Shown here: positions 52,504-61,522 of the stretch, piece after piece | Numbering within the stretch: the first letter of the stretch is position 1 | Layout of the letters: each line of letters opens with the position of its first letter | NCBI RefSeq assembly: GCF_007747215.1 | Contig: NZ_CP036273.1 | Location: 6,990,322 to 7,054,321 of the forward strand | DNA: 64,000 nt | Reading direction: 5' to 3' | From: Urbifossiella limnaea | Lineage (GTDB): Bacteria; Planctomycetota; Planctomycetia; Gemmatales; Gemmataceae | Position numbers and translations under genes: made by a program | The notes under the pieces: generated by a model | What the model was told of the DNA's origin: nothing | Databases searched by the model: none | What the model saw: only the letters and a program-made list of their open reading frames with translations

Positions 52504-53235
52504 ATGGACCCTCTCCTGATGTCGGCCGACGAGATTTCTGCGGCGAACGAGCGCCTCCAGGGTGCGTCCGCCGAGGAGGTGCTGCGCTGGGCCGTGGACC
52601 GCTTCCACCCCCGGCTGCTGATGGCGACGGCGTTCGGGGCCGAGGGCTGCTGCCTCATCCACATGCTCGCCGGCATCGAGCCCACGGTCCGGACCATCAA
52701 CATCGACACCGGCTACCAGTTCGCCGAGACGCTGGAGCTGCGCGAGCGCATCCTCTACCGCTACGGCGTGGCCGTGGAGTACGTCCGCCCGGAACTGACG
52801 GTCGCCGAGTACGAGGCGGAGCACGGCGGCCCGCTGTACGAGCTGCGGCCCGACGACTGCTGCCGCGACCGCAAGATTCTGCCGCTCCAGGACGCCGTGA
52901 AGGCGATCGCTCCGCTGGCGTGGGTCAGCGCCATCCGCAAGGACCAGACGGCCGACCGCGGCAAGGCCGACGTGGTGGCGTGGGACGCGAAGTTCAACCT
53001 GGTGAAGGTGAACCCGCTGCTGGCGTGGTCGAAGAAGGACGTGTGGGCGTTCGTGATGAAGCACGACGTGCCGTACAACCCGCTGCACGACCGGGGCTAC
53101 CCGAGCATCGGCTGCTACCCCTGCACCCGCGCGGTGAAGGCGGGCGAGGACGACCGCGCCGGCCGGTGGGCCGGCAAGTCGAAGAAGGAGTGCGGCCTGC
53201 ACGTGATCGAGGTGCAGGACGGGGCGGGCATCTGA
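52504..53235 (+). CDS. cysH: Assimilatory adenylylsulfate (APS) reductase
   Basis: This 243-residue enzyme has a PP-loop fold (MATAFGAEGCC near 40-50, TINIDTGYQFAETL). The cysteine set Cys119-Cys120, Cys204 and Cys207 (CCRDRK, GCYPCTRAV) coordinates a 4Fe-4S cluster and marks the thioredoxin-dependent APS reductase class rather than the PAPS type. The catalytic cysteine is Cys230 in ECGLH. It reduces APS to sulfite in sulfur assimilation. The ATG at 52504 has GGAG six bases upstream; a GTG at 52486 is an alternative. It is the first gene of a cluster with an Rrf2 regulator, cysD and cysNC. Confidence 0.93.
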   Translation: MDPLLMSADEISAANERLQGASAEEVLRWAVDRFHPRLLMATAFGAEGCCLIHMLAGIEPTVRTINIDTGYQFAETLELRERILYRYGVAVEYVRPELTVAEYEAEHGGPLYELRPDDCCRDRKILPLQDAVKAIAPLAWVSAIRKDQTADRGKADVVAWDAKFNLVKVNPLLAWSKKDVWAFVMKHDVPYNPLHDRGYPSIGCYPCTRAVKAGEDDRAGRWAGKSKKECGLHVIEVQDGAGI

Positions 53236-53356
53236 GGATTGATGGTTGGTGATTTCGGGATTGATGATTGGGAAGAACAGCCGACCCCTCTCCGGGGGTT
53301 CGACGAGGTGCCGCGACCGTGCGTTTCATTCATCAATCCTAATTCATCAATCACCA
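53236..53356. repeat. Imperfect long inverted repeat between cysH and the Rrf2 gene
   Basis: aggattgatg (53236-53245) pairs with catcaatcct (53331-53340), and ggtgat...attgatgatt pairs imperfectly with aattcatcaatcacc just after, giving a large cruciform-like structure that fills the gap up to 8 bases before the regulator ATG. The AT-rich arms contrast with the GC-rich genes. Confidence 0.55.
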
Positions 53357-53363
53357 ATACCCC

Positions 53364-53786
53364 ATGCTCTTCTCCGCCAAAGCCGAGTACGCCTGCGTGG
53401 CCATGCTGGAGCTGGCGGCGCGGTCGTCCGACCCGCGGCCGGTGCGGCTCGCCGACGTGGCCGACAAGCACGGCATCCCGTCGCGCTTCCTCGTGCAAAT
53501 CCTGCTCGACCTGAAGCGCGCCGGGCTCGTGGCCAGCACCCGCGGGGCGGCCGGCGGGTACACCCTCGGCCGGTCGGCCGACGAGATCACGCTGTTCGAC
53601 GTGATCCACGTCATGGACCCGCCCGAGTCGCCGGTGCGGTCCGACGACAAGCTCCAGCCGACGGCGTACGTCCACACCGTGCGGACCGTGTGGGAGAAGA
53701 TGGTCGAGGCGCAGGAGGGCATCCTGCGGCAGACGACACTCGCCGACCTGGCCGCCCGCAGTGAAGCCGACCAGTACGTGATTTAA
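53364..53786 (+). CDS. Rrf2-family transcriptional regulator
   Basis: This 140-residue regulator has the Rrf2 winged helix: [17 protein letters not shown], then [20 protein letters not shown], then [19 protein letters not shown] (wing and recognition region). The three-cysteine Fe-S cluster of IscR/NsrR is absent; only one Cys (in YACVAM) is seen, which is closer to CymR, the cysteine-metabolism repressor. Its place between cysH and cysD makes control of this sulfate cluster likely. The dimerisation helix is present and the length is typical. The proposed target palindromes could be in the repeats flanking it, unproven. Confidence 0.88.
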   Translation: MLFSAKAEYACVAMLELAARSSDPRPVRLADVADKHGIPSRFLVQILLDLKRAGLVASTRGAAGGYTLGRSADEITLFDVIHVMDPPESPVRSDDKLQPTAYVHTVRTVWEKMVEAQEGILRQTTLADLAARSEADQYVI

Positions 53787-53804
53787 GCCGCTTGCGGCGT
53801 TGCG
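53787..53804. repeat. Single copy of the gccgcttgcggcgt intergenic motif
   Basis: gccgcttgcggcgttgcg lies between the Rrf2 stop and cysD start. The identical 18-mer occurs at 62452-62469 and a near copy at 54746-54763, each between genes. It contains a short self-complementary core (gccgc ttgc gcggc-like). Confidence 0.6.
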
Positions 53805-53812
53805 AGAGGATT

Positions 53813-54730
53813 ATGAGCGGCAGCTACAACCTGACGCACCTGAAGGTGCTGGAAGCCGAGAGCATCCACATCATCCGCGAGGTCGCGGCCGAGTTCGAGC
53901 GGCCGGTGATGCTGTACAGCATCGGCAAGGACTCGGCCGTGATGCTGCGGCTGGCCCAGAAGGCGTTCCACCCCGGCCGGCTGCCGTTCCCGCTGCTGCA
54001 CGTCGACACGACCTGGAAGTTCCGGGAGATGATCACGTTCCGCGACCGGTTCTGCCGCGAGCAGGGGCTCGACCTGAAGGTGTGGATCAACCAGGAGGGC
54101 GTGGCCCAGGGGATCAACCCGTTCGACAGCGGCTCGAAGACGCACACCGACGTGATGAAGACGGTCGCCCTGAAGCAGGCGCTGAACCACTACCAGTACG
54201 ACGCCGCGTTCGGCGGCGCCCGCCGCGACGAGGAGAAGAGCCGCGCCAAGGAGCGCGTCTACAGCTTCCGCGACAAGCTCCACCAGTGGGACCCCAAGAA
54301 CCAGCGGCCGGAGCTGTGGAACCTCTACAACGGCCGCGTGAACAAGGGCGAGAGCATCCGCGCCTTCCCGCTCTCGAACTGGACCGAGCTCGACGTGTGG
54401 CAGTACGTCCACCTCGAAAACATCCCCATCGTGCCGCTGTACTTCGCGGCCGAGCGGCCGGTGGTGGAGCGCGACGGCACCCTCATCATGGTGGACGACG
54501 AGCGGATGGAGAAGCGGCTGCGGCCCGGCGAGGTGCCGCAGTTGAAGCGGGTGCGGTTCCGCACGCTCGGCTGCTACCCGCTGACGGGCGCGATCGAGAG
54601 CGCCGCGACGACGCTGCCGGAGATCATCGAGGAGATGCTGCTGGCGAAGAACTCCGAGCGCCAGGGCCGCGTCATCGACCACGACGAGGCCGGGTCGATG
54701 GAGCAGAAAAAGCGCGAGGGGTACTTTTAG
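53813..54730 (+). CDS. cysD: Sulfate adenylyltransferase subunit 2
   Basis: This 305-residue protein has the PP-loop [20 protein letters not shown], the [11 protein letters not shown] segment, [20 protein letters not shown], and the C-terminal [14 protein letters not shown] with EGYF ending: a full-length CysD. With CysN it adenylates sulfate to APS at the expense of ATP, with GTP hydrolysis by CysN driving the reaction. The ATG at 53813 is preceded by gagagga. The partner gene cysNC follows after 112 bases, which contain a 33-base perfect hairpin. Confidence 0.97.
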   Translation: MSGSYNLTHLKVLEAESIHIIREVAAEFERPVMLYSIGKDSAVMLRLAQKAFHPGRLPFPLLHVDTTWKFREMITFRDRFCREQGLDLKVWINQEGVAQGINPFDSGSKTHTDVMKTVALKQALNHYQYDAAFGGARRDEEKSRAKERVYSFRDKLHQWDPKNQRPELWNLYNGRVNKGESIRAFPLSNWTELDVWQYVHLENIPIVPLYFAAERPVVERDGTLIMVDDERMEKRLRPGEVPQLKRVRFRTLGCYPLTGAIESAATTLPEIIEEMLLAKNSERQGRVIDHDEAGSMEQKKREGYF

Positions 54731-54732
54731 CG

Positions 54733-54802
54733 GCTCGGGGCTTTCGCCGCTTGCGGCGTAGCGCTGGGCAGCGCTACGCCGCAAGCGGCGAAAGCCCCGA
54801 GC
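54733..54802. repeat. 33-base perfect hairpin between cysD and cysNC
   Basis: Arms 54733-54765 and 54770-54802 are exact complements around gggc; the left arm includes cgccgcttgcggcgtagcgc. It begins 3 bases after the cysD stop and ends 40 bases before the cysNC ATG. Such a stem could pause or attenuate transcription, or protect the cysD message. There is no T-run. Confidence 0.8.
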
Positions 54803-54842
54803 CCCCTTCCATGTGCCCGGTTCCACACGACCCACGACGATC

Positions 54843-56771
54843 ATGCAGACCGCCGACCTGACCCACGAAGACATCCACGCCTACCTGGCCCGCCACCAGC
54901 GGAAGGAGCTGCTGCGCCTGCTCACTTGCGGCAGCGTGGACGACGGCAAGAGCACCCTCATCGGCCGGCTCCTCCACGACACCAAGATGATCTACGAGGA
55001 CCAGCTCGCCGCCGTGAAGCGCGACAGCGAGAAGGTCGGCACCACCGGCGCCGGCGAGATCGACCTCGCGCTGCTCACCGACGGCCTCAAGGCCGAGCGC
55101 GAGCAGGGCATCACCATCGACGTGGCCTACCGCTACTTCTCGACCGACCGCCGCAAGTTCATCATCGCCGACACGCCCGGCCACGAGCAGTACACCCGCA
55201 ACATGGCCACCGGCGCCTCGACGTGCCAGCTGGCCGTGATCCTCATCGACGCCCGCCACGGGGTGCAGACCCAGACCCGCCGGCACTCGTACATCGTGTC
55301 GCTGCTCGGCATCCGCCATGTCGTCGTCGCCATCAACAAGATGGATTTGGTGGGTTACTCGCGGGAGGTGTTCGAGCGCATCAAGGACGACTACACCGGC
55401 TTCGTCGCCAAGCTCGGGCTGCCGGACATCACCTTCATCCCCATGTCGGCGCTGAAGGGCGACAACGTCGCGTCCAAGAGCGACACGATGCCGTGGTACC
55501 ACGGCCCGGCGCTGCTGGACCACCTAGAAACCGTCCACATCGCCAGCGACCGCAACCTCACGGACCTGCGCTTCCCGGTGCAGTACGTGATCCGCCCGAA
55601 CCTCGACTTCCGCGGCTTCGCCGGCACCGTCGCGTCCGGCATCCTGCGCGTCGGCGACGAGGTGACGGCGCTGCCGTCGGGGAAGCGGAGCCGCGTCAAG
55701 AGCATCGTCACCTACGACGGTGAGTTGCAGGAGGCGTTCGCGCCGCAGGCGGTGACGGTGACGCTGACCGACGAAGTGGACGTGAGCCGCGGCGACATGC
55801 TGGTCCACCCCGACAACCCGCCGCACGTCAGCAGCCAGGTCGAGGCGATGGTGGTGTGGATGGCCGAGCAGCCGCTCGTGCCCGGCCGCACCTACCTGCT
55901 GAAGCACACGACGCGGCAGGTGACGGCCGAGGTGTCGGCGTTCCGCCACGGCGTGGACGTGAACACGCTGGAGCACCGGGCCGTGTCGCGGCTCGGGCTG
56001 AACGAGGTCGGGCAGGTGCAGCTGAGCCTGACGCGGCCGCTGGCGTGCGACCCGTACCGCACCAACGCCGCGACCGGGGCGTTTATCCTCATCGACCGGG
56101 TGGCGAACACCACCGTCGGCGCCGGCATGATCCTGGAGGCCGGCGCCGTGCGCCACGCCGAGCCGGTGGCAACGGCGAAGGGCCGCGAGAGCCTGATCGC
56201 GCCGGCCGAGCGCGAGGCGCGGTTCGGGCAGAAGCCGGTGACGGTGCTGCTGGTCGGCCTCACCGGCAGCGGCAAGAGCCGCATCGCCTACGCGCTGGAG
56301 CGCCGCCTGTGGGACGAGGGCCGCGCGGTGACGGTGCTGTACGGCCAGAACATGCGGCAGGGGCTCAACCGCGACCTGGGTTTCACCGCCGACGACCGCT
56401 CCGAGAACCTGCGCCGCTCGGCCGAGGTGGCGAAGCTGATGAACGACGCCGGCGTCATCACGGTGGCGGCGTTCGTGGCCCCGCACGAGGCGGTGCGCGA
56501 GAAGGCGAAGGAGCTGATCGGCCGGGACCGCGTGCTGGAAGTGTACTGCACGGCGCCGATGGACGTGCTGCGGGCGCGCGACGCGAGCGGCGCCTACCGC
56601 CTGGCGGACGAGGGGAAGATCGCCCAGATGCCGGGCGTGACGGCGGCGTTCGAGGAGCCGGCGGCCCCGGACCTGGTGCTGGCGACGGACCAGATCGGCG
56701 TGGAGGACAGCGTCGGCCGCATCGTGGCGCTGTTGAAGGAGCGCGGCTACCTCGGCGAGCAGCCGGCGTAA
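54843..56771 (+). CDS. cysNC: Sulfate adenylyltransferase subunit 1 / adenylylsulfate kinase-like fusion (CysNC)
   Basis: This 642-residue fusion starts with the CysN GTPase: G1 GSVDDGKST (30-38), [16 protein letters not shown], then EF-Tu-like beta-barrels ([19 protein letters not shown]). From about 465 there is an APS-kinase-like domain with P-loop GLTGSGKS (472-479) and [13 protein letters not shown]. In Escherichia coli CysC the APS-binding site is DGDN and the phosphoserine lies in FISPH; here they read YGQN and FVAPH, so the kinase half may be altered or inactive. This fits the neighbouring APS-type reductase, which needs no PAPS. The sulfurylase half appears intact. Confidence 0.95.
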   Translation: MQTADLTHEDIHAYLARHQRKELLRLLTCGSVDDGKSTLIGRLLHDTKMIYEDQLAAVKRDSEKVGTTGAGEIDLALLTDGLKAEREQGITIDVAYRYFSTDRRKFIIADTPGHEQYTRNMATGASTCQLAVILIDARHGVQTQTRRHSYIVSLLGIRHVVVAINKMDLVGYSREVFERIKDDYTGFVAKLGLPDITFIPMSALKGDNVASKSDTMPWYHGPALLDHLETVHIASDRNLTDLRFPVQYVIRPNLDFRGFAGTVASGILRVGDEVTALPSGKRSRVKSIVTYDGELQEAFAPQAVTVTLTDEVDVSRGDMLVHPDNPPHVSSQVEAMVVWMAEQPLVPGRTYLLKHTTRQVTAEVSAFRHGVDVNTLEHRAVSRLGLNEVGQVQLSLTRPLACDPYRTNAATGAFILIDRVANTTVGAGMILEAGAVRHAEPVATAKGRESLIAPAEREARFGQKPVTVLLVGLTGSGKSRIAYALERRLWDEGRAVTVLYGQNMRQGLNRDLGFTADDRSENLRRSAEVAKLMNDAGVITVAAFVAPHEAVREKAKELIGRDRVLEVYCTAPMDVLRARDASGAYRLADEGKIAQMPGVTAAFEEPAAPDLVLATDQIGVEDSVGRIVALLKERGYLGEQPA

Positions 56772-56848
56772 GCCGGCTGCTCCTGACCCACAGGTCGTCC
56801 GGATCGCGGTCCCCCCGCCGGGTCTTCCCCGACGGCGGTCCGCCCCCC

Positions 56849-58381
56849 TCACCCCGCGTGCTTCGCCGCCTCGTCGCGGAACCGCCCGGCGAGCATCGCC
56901 GCCTGTCGGTCGTATGCCGCCGCATCCGCCCACGCCCGGCGCGGCTGGAGTACCGCGTCCGGCACGCCCTCGCAGCGCACCGGCACCGACAGGCCGAACG
57001 CCGGGTCCGCCTCGAACGGCACGTCCGCCAGCGCTCCTGTGAGCGCCGCCTTTAGCAGCGCCCGCGTGTGCGCCAGCGACATCCGCGACCCGACCCCGTG
57101 CGGGCCGCCCGTCCAGCCGGTGTTCACCAGCCACACCGGCGCCGCGTGCGCCTCCAGCTTCGCCCGCAAGAGCTCCGCGTACCGCTTCGGCGGCAGCGGC
57201 AGGAACGGCTTCCCGAAGCACGTGCTGAACTCCGGCGTCGGCTCCTTCACGCCGGCTTCCGTGCCCGCCACCTTCGCCGTGTAGCCGCACAGGAAGTAGT
57301 CCATCGCCTGCGCCGGCGTCAGCCGCGATAGCGGCGGCAGCACGCCGAACGCGTCGCACGTCAGGAAGAACACGTTCCGCGGGTGGCCGCCGCGGCCCGA
57401 CAGCTCGCAGTTGGGAATGAAGTCCACCGGGTACGCCGCCCGCGTGTTCTCCGTCAGCGCCTGGCTGGCGTAGTCGGGCTGGTGCGTCGTCGGGTCCAGC
57501 GGCACGTTCTCCAGCACCGCGCCGAAGCGGATCGCGTCGTAAATCTGCGGCTCGCCGGCGCGGGTGAGGTTGATCGTCTTCGCGTAGCAGCCGCCCTCGA
57601 TGTTGAACACACCGTCGGCGGCCCAGCCGTGCTCGTCGTCGCCGATCAGGCGGCGGTCGGGGTCGGCGCTCAGCGTCGTCTTGCCGGTGCCGCTCAGGCC
57701 GAAGAACAGGGCCACGTCGCCGCCCGCGCCGACGTTCGCCGAGCAGTGCATGCTCAGCACGCCGGCCTCGGGCAGCACGAAGTTCATCACGGTGAAGATG
57801 GCCTTCTTGATCTCGCCGGCGTAGTGCGTGCCGGCCACCAGCACCAGCTTGCGGGTGAAATCGAGGGCCACGACCGCGTCCGAGTTGGTGCCGTCGGCGG
57901 CGGGGTCGAACGTCAGCCCGGCGGCGTGGAGGATCGTCCACTCGGGCGCGAAGCCGGTGAGATCGCCGGGGCCGGGGCGGAGGAACAGGCAGTTCGCGAA
58001 CAGGGCGTGCCACGCGCGCTCGGTGACGACGCGCAGCGGCAGCCGGTGCGCGGGGTGGGCGGCGGCGAACCCGTCGAAGACGAAGAGCTCGCGGTTCTGG
58101 AGGTAGGCGCGGGCGTGGTCCACGAGGCGCGCGAACCGCTCCGGCTCCATCGGCTTGTTCGCGGCCCAGTCCACGCGCGGGCCGGTGATCTCGTCGCGGA
58201 CGGTGAACTTGTCCTTGGGGCTGCGGCCGGTGCGGGCGCCGGTGCGGGCGGCGAACGCACCCGGGGCGGCGAGCTCCCCCTCGCCGCGGCGCACGGCGTG
58301 CTCGACGAGCGCCGCGGCCGGCAGGTTGGCCCACACCCGGCCGGGGTTGGCCAACGCGAATCCGGCGGACGAACCGACCAT
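56849..58381 (-). CDS. pckA: Phosphoenolpyruvate carboxykinase (ATP)
   Basis: This 510-residue gluconeogenic enzyme converts oxaloacetate and ATP to phosphoenolpyruvate. Motifs include RTGRSPKDKF, HYAGEIKKAIFTVMNF, the kinase-1a P-loop GLSGTGKTTLS (228-238), the metal/adenine loop IGDDEHGW (247-253), and GCYAKTINL. Length and order are typical of the ATP class (PckA). The ATG at 58381 follows CGGAG six bases upstream. The frame is open far upstream to 59554 but that part is antisense to the DUF1559 gene and is not coding. It is monocistronic as far as can be seen. Confidence 0.97.
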   Translation of the reverse strand: MVGSSAGFALANPGRVWANLPAAALVEHAVRRGEGELAAPGAFAARTGARTGRSPKDKFTVRDEITGPRVDWAANKPMEPERFARLVDHARAYLQNRELFVFDGFAAAHPAHRLPLRVVTERAWHALFANCLFLRPGPGDLTGFAPEWTILHAAGLTFDPAADGTNSDAVVALDFTRKLVLVAGTHYAGEIKKAIFTVMNFVLPEAGVLSMHCSANVGAGGDVALFFGLSGTGKTTLSADPDRRLIGDDEHGWAADGVFNIEGGCYAKTINLTRAGEPQIYDAIRFGAVLENVPLDPTTHQPDYASQALTENTRAAYPVDFIPNCELSGRGGHPRNVFFLTCDAFGVLPPLSRLTPAQAMDYFLCGYTAKVAGTEAGVKEPTPEFSTCFGKPFLPLPPKRYAELLRAKLEAHAAPVWLVNTGWTGGPHGVGSRMSLAHTRALLKAALTGALADVPFEADPAFGLSVPVRCEGVPDAVLQPRRAWADAAAYDRQAAMLAGRFRDEAAKHAG

Positions 58382-58576
58382 TCCACGCTCCGAGGGTTCA
58401 ATCGGGGAGGGCACGGTCACTATAGCGGCGACCGCGGCCGGGGGCGGGCCGGGCGAACATTCTCCGCGCCTACGCGCGTCGTTCACAGAATCCACACACC
58501 GGCCCACCAAACTATGTGTGACCGAATGTTGCAATCCACCGCCGGTTCGCCCCGGCACCCGCCAGAGGTCTCGTAG

Positions 58577-59677
58577 ATGAAGCAGGCTCTGTCCTACTTC
58601 CGTCGCACTCGTCGGTCCGCGTTCACGCTGATCGAGTTGCTGGTCGTCATCGCCATCATCGCCATCCTGATCGGGCTGCTGCTGCCGGCCGTGCAGAAGG
58701 TCCGCGAGGCGGCCGCCCGGAGCACCTGTTCGAACAACATCAAGCAGATGGCCCTCGGCATCCACAACTACGAGTCCACCTACGGGGTGATGCCCTCGGT
58801 CGGGCAGTGCGAGTCGGGCAACTCGACCACGTACACCGTCCACGGCTGGTCGGTGCTCATCCTGCCGTACATCGAGCAGAACGCCGTCTACAACCTGTTC
58901 GACGTGAACTACAACCACTTCGCCGACGCGAACTACCGGAACGCCACCCTGAACGCGAAGTCGCGGGGGCGGGCCTACGACGACCCCGCCCACCCGAACG
59001 GGTTCCTCGCGGCGCAGACGAAGATCAAGACCTACGTGTGCCCGAGCACGCCGATCTCCAACGAGAGCCGCGACCCGGTCGACCAGACCGGCGGGATCGA
59101 CTACATGGCCGCGGCGTTGAGCGACATCATCACGAACCCGGCGAGCGGGATCGTCGGCACCCGCGGGGGCGTCGCCGACCGGGTCGCCGGCGCGATGAAC
59201 TGCGAGGGCCGGACGATCAACGCGATTCAGGACGGGTCGTCGAACACGATCCTGCTGATCGAGGACGCCGGCCGGGCTTTCCCGACCATCCTCCCCTACG
59301 GCGCCGGGTCCACGCGGTTCTCGGCCATGAACACCCCGAGCCGGCCGGTCAACAACCCCACCACGAACAACCGCCGGGTGTTCGCCTGGGCCGACCCGGA
59401 CGCCGCCACGAACGGCGTGAGCGGCCCCAGCCTCCAGACCGGCGGGGCCGGGCAGGCCCGGATTAACAACAACGCCAACCCGATCGGCGGGGGCACGGTG
59501 TGCCCGTGGCAGACCAACAACTGCGGGCCGAACGACGAGCCGTTCTCGTTCCACACCGGCGGGTGCATGGCCGCCATGGGCGACGGCTCGGTCCGCTTCC
59601 TCCGCGACACGATCCCGGCCGTCACCCTGAAGTTCATCGTCGGGGCCGAGGACGGCCAGACGATCAGCCTCGACTGA
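58577..59677 (+). CDS. DUF1559 protein with type II/IV prepilin-like N-terminus
   Basis: This 366-residue protein begins with a basic leader and the prepilin motif AFTLIELLVVIAIIAILIG (methylation/cleavage signal, with Ala rather than Gly at -1), continuing into LLPAVQKVREAAAR. The rest is the DUF1559 (SBP_bac_10) domain, with typical HGWSVLILPYIEQ, LLIEDAGR and the C-terminal H-x-G-G-x-x-x-x-x-x-DGSVRFL. This family is hugely expanded in planctomycetes and assigned to pseudopilin-like envelope filaments, with function unproven. A lipoprotein gene follows after 80 bases, the recurrent partner arrangement. Confidence 0.93.
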   Translation: MKQALSYFRRTRRSAFTLIELLVVIAIIAILIGLLLPAVQKVREAAARSTCSNNIKQMALGIHNYESTYGVMPSVGQCESGNSTTYTVHGWSVLILPYIEQNAVYNLFDVNYNHFADANYRNATLNAKSRGRAYDDPAHPNGFLAAQTKIKTYVCPSTPISNESRDPVDQTGGIDYMAAALSDIITNPASGIVGTRGGVADRVAGAMNCEGRTINAIQDGSSNTILLIEDAGRAFPTILPYGAGSTRFSAMNTPSRPVNNPTTNNRRVFAWADPDAATNGVSGPSLQTGGAGQARINNNANPIGGGTVCPWQTNNCGPNDEPFSFHTGGCMAAMGDGSVRFLRDTIPAVTLKFIVGAEDGQTISLD

Positions 59678-59698
59678 CCGGGGCCGCCCCGATCACAC

Positions 59699-59726
59699 CC
59701 GCGGGCCGGCAGGTGCCGGCCCGCGG
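59699..59726. repeat. 12-base perfect hairpin between DUF1559 and lipoprotein genes
   Basis: ccgcgggccggc (59699-59710) pairs with 59715-59726 around aggt, followed by ccgtttccct. It could be a partial terminator or processing site that lowers or separates expression of the downstream lipoprotein. Confidence 0.6.
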
Positions 59727-59757
59727 CCGTTTCCCTCCACGCTCCGGATCCCCCACC

Positions 59758-60114
59758 ATGACTTCACGCCTTCTCGTCCCGTTCGCCCTGACCGTCGCCG
59801 TTCTTACCGGGTGCTCGTCGACCCCGGCCCAGCGGGCCGAGCCGTCGGAGGTAAAGGGCATCCTTCTGCTCCCGAACGGCCAGCCGGCCAAGGATGTCAC
59901 GCTCGTCTTCCTGGCCACCTCCACCGAGCAGATGGGTGGGGCGGCGGTCATTCAGGCCGACGGCAAGTTCACGGCCCGGCTCAACACCGGCAAGTACACC
60001 TACGTGATGGAAGGGAAGAACGCCCTGCCCAAGTACACGGCCAACAAGCCGGAGCACTCCGTGGAGATTCCCAGCGGCGGCACCCAGAACCTGACCATCA
60101 AGCTCGAAAACTGA
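59758..60114 (+). CDS. Small lipoprotein, partner of DUF1559 protein
   Basis: This 118-residue protein has a lipobox (VAVLTGCS, Cys19). The mature part has VKGILLLPNGQPAKDVTLVF and KFTARLNTGKYTYVMEGK, a carboxypeptidase-regulatory-like (transthyretin-type) beta-sandwich of the kind commonly encoded after DUF1559 genes in planctomycetes. It probably sits on the membrane or envelope and may assist the pseudopilin. The frame is open further upstream, but the signal peptide fixes the ATG at 59758. Confidence 0.82.
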   Translation: MTSRLLVPFALTVAVLTGCSSTPAQRAEPSEVKGILLLPNGQPAKDVTLVFLATSTEQMGGAAVIQADGKFTARLNTGKYTYVMEGKNALPKYTANKPEHSVEIPSGGTQNLTIKLEN

Positions 60115-60228
60115 CGCCGCTTGCCCCGTTTGCCCGACCGGAACCGCTCGCGCCGCCGCGGGCCGTTCCGGTCGCACCTTTCCGCCGGCCGCTTCCGGCC
60201 GGTTGACCCCGCGAGTACCATAGCCGGT

Positions 60229-61419
60229 ATGAGCGACTGGCACCTGGCCCGCGGGTTCCGCTACGCCGGCGTCGTGAGCGGCCTCCGCTCCGAACCGAAC
60301 CGCCGCGACATCGCCGTCATCGTGTCCGACGCCCCCGCCGCGGCCGCCGGCGTGTTCACCCAGAACCGCGTCTGCGCCGCCCCCGTCCACGTCAGCCGGG
60401 AGCGCCTCCCCCGGGCCGACGCCCGCGCCGTGGTGGTCTGCTCCGGCAACGCCAACGCCTGCACCGGCGAGCAGGGCATGGCCGACGCCCGCCGCATGAC
60501 CGAGCTCGTGGCCCGCGACCTGGGCTGCCAGCCCGAGCAGGTGCTCGTCGCCAGTACCGGCGTGATCGGCCGCCCGCTGCCGATGCCGATCCTGGAAGCC
60601 GGCATCCCGAAGGCCGTGGTCGCCGCCGCCCCCGGCCGCGACGCGCTGAACGACGCGGCGCACGCGATCCTCACCACCGACACCGGCATCAAGGTCGCCA
60701 CCCGCGTGCTGGAGTTGCCCGGCGGCGCGGTCACGATCACCGGCTTCGCCAAGGGTGCGGCGATGATCGGCCCGAACCTCGCCACCATGCTCGGGTTCGT
60801 CCTCACGGACGCCGCCGTGGCCCCCGCCGACCTGCACGCCATGCTCAAGGGCGCGTGCGAGACGACGTTCAACTGCGTCAGCGTGGAAGGGCACACGAGC
60901 ACGAACGACACCGTGTTCCTGCTGGCGAACGGCACCGGCGCGCCGCTCGCCGGGCACGACCTGGCGACGTTCCGCGACGCGGTCGGCGGCGTGTGCGCCG
61001 AGCTGGCCCGCAAGATCGCCATCGACGCGGAGGGGGCGAACCACCTCATCACGATCGACGTGGAGGGCTGCCGCACCGACGCCGAGGCGAAGCAGATCGC
61101 CAAGACGGTCGCGGAGAGCGCCCTGGTGAAGACGGCGGTGTTCGGCCACGACCCGAACTGGGGCCGCGTCGTGTCCGCGGCCGGCTACTCGGGCGTGACG
61201 TTCGACGAGAAGGACCTGTCGCTGTGGATGGGCGACATGCTGCTGTACCGCGCCGGCACGCCGCTGCCGTTCGACGCCGCGGCCGCGTCCGGGTACCTGA
61301 AGCACAACCGCGACGTGCACTTCAAGCTCCGCCTGACGCACGGCCCCGGCCGCTGCACGTTCCACACCTGCGACCTGACCTACGAGTACGTGAAGCTGAA
61401 CGCGGACTACACGACCTGA
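60229..61419 (+). CDS. argJ: Bifunctional glutamate N-acetyltransferase / N-acetylornithine acetyltransferase
   Basis: This 396-residue arginine biosynthesis enzyme transfers the acetyl group from N-acetylornithine to glutamate. Family signatures are FTQNRVCAAPV, VVCSGNANACTGEQG, the autocleavage site KGAAMIGPNLATMLGF with Thr186 as the new N-terminal nucleophile of the beta subunit, and HDPNWGRV near the C-terminus. The chain therefore matures into two subunits. No other arg gene lies in the window. The ATG at 60229 has only a weak ribosome binding site. The tandem repeat hairpin follows 1 base after its stop. Confidence 0.96.
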   Translation: MSDWHLARGFRYAGVVSGLRSEPNRRDIAVIVSDAPAAAAGVFTQNRVCAAPVHVSRERLPRADARAVVVCSGNANACTGEQGMADARRMTELVARDLGCQPEQVLVASTGVIGRPLPMPILEAGIPKAVVAAAPGRDALNDAAHAILTTDTGIKVATRVLELPGGAVTITGFAKGAAMIGPNLATMLGFVLTDAAVAPADLHAMLKGACETTFNCVSVEGHTSTNDTVFLLANGTGAPLAGHDLATFRDAVGGVCAELARKIAIDAEGANHLITIDVEGCRTDAEAKQIAKTVAESALVKTAVFGHDPNWGRVVSAAGYSGVTFDEKDLSLWMGDMLLYRAGTPLPFDAAAASGYLKHNRDVHFKLRLTHGPGRCTFHTCDLTYEYVKLNADYTT

Positions 61420-61420
61420 G

Positions 61421-61522
61421 GCGTCATTCGTCATTCGTCATTCGTCATTCGGGGGCTGATCGGCACGCCGGCCTTCCCGAATGACGAATGACGAATGACG
61501 AATGACGAATGACGAATGACGC
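61421..61522. repeat. Inverted array of 7-base repeats (gtcattc x4 / gaatgac x5) containing the ABC start codon
   Basis: Four tandem gtcattc units are followed, after a 25-base spacer, by five tandem gaatgac units, forming a long perfect stem. The ATG of the ABC ATPase (61516) lies within the last unit, so the start codon would be in the stem. Confidence 0.75.

Noticed and set aside
58382-59554. Upstream extension of the pckA frame
   Set aside because: Antisense to the DUF1559 gene; PckA homology begins at the ATG at 58381, with a ribosome binding site.
61421-61522. Heptamer array as a CRISPR-like repeat
   Set aside because: Units are 7 bases, directly tandem and inverted, without spacers.
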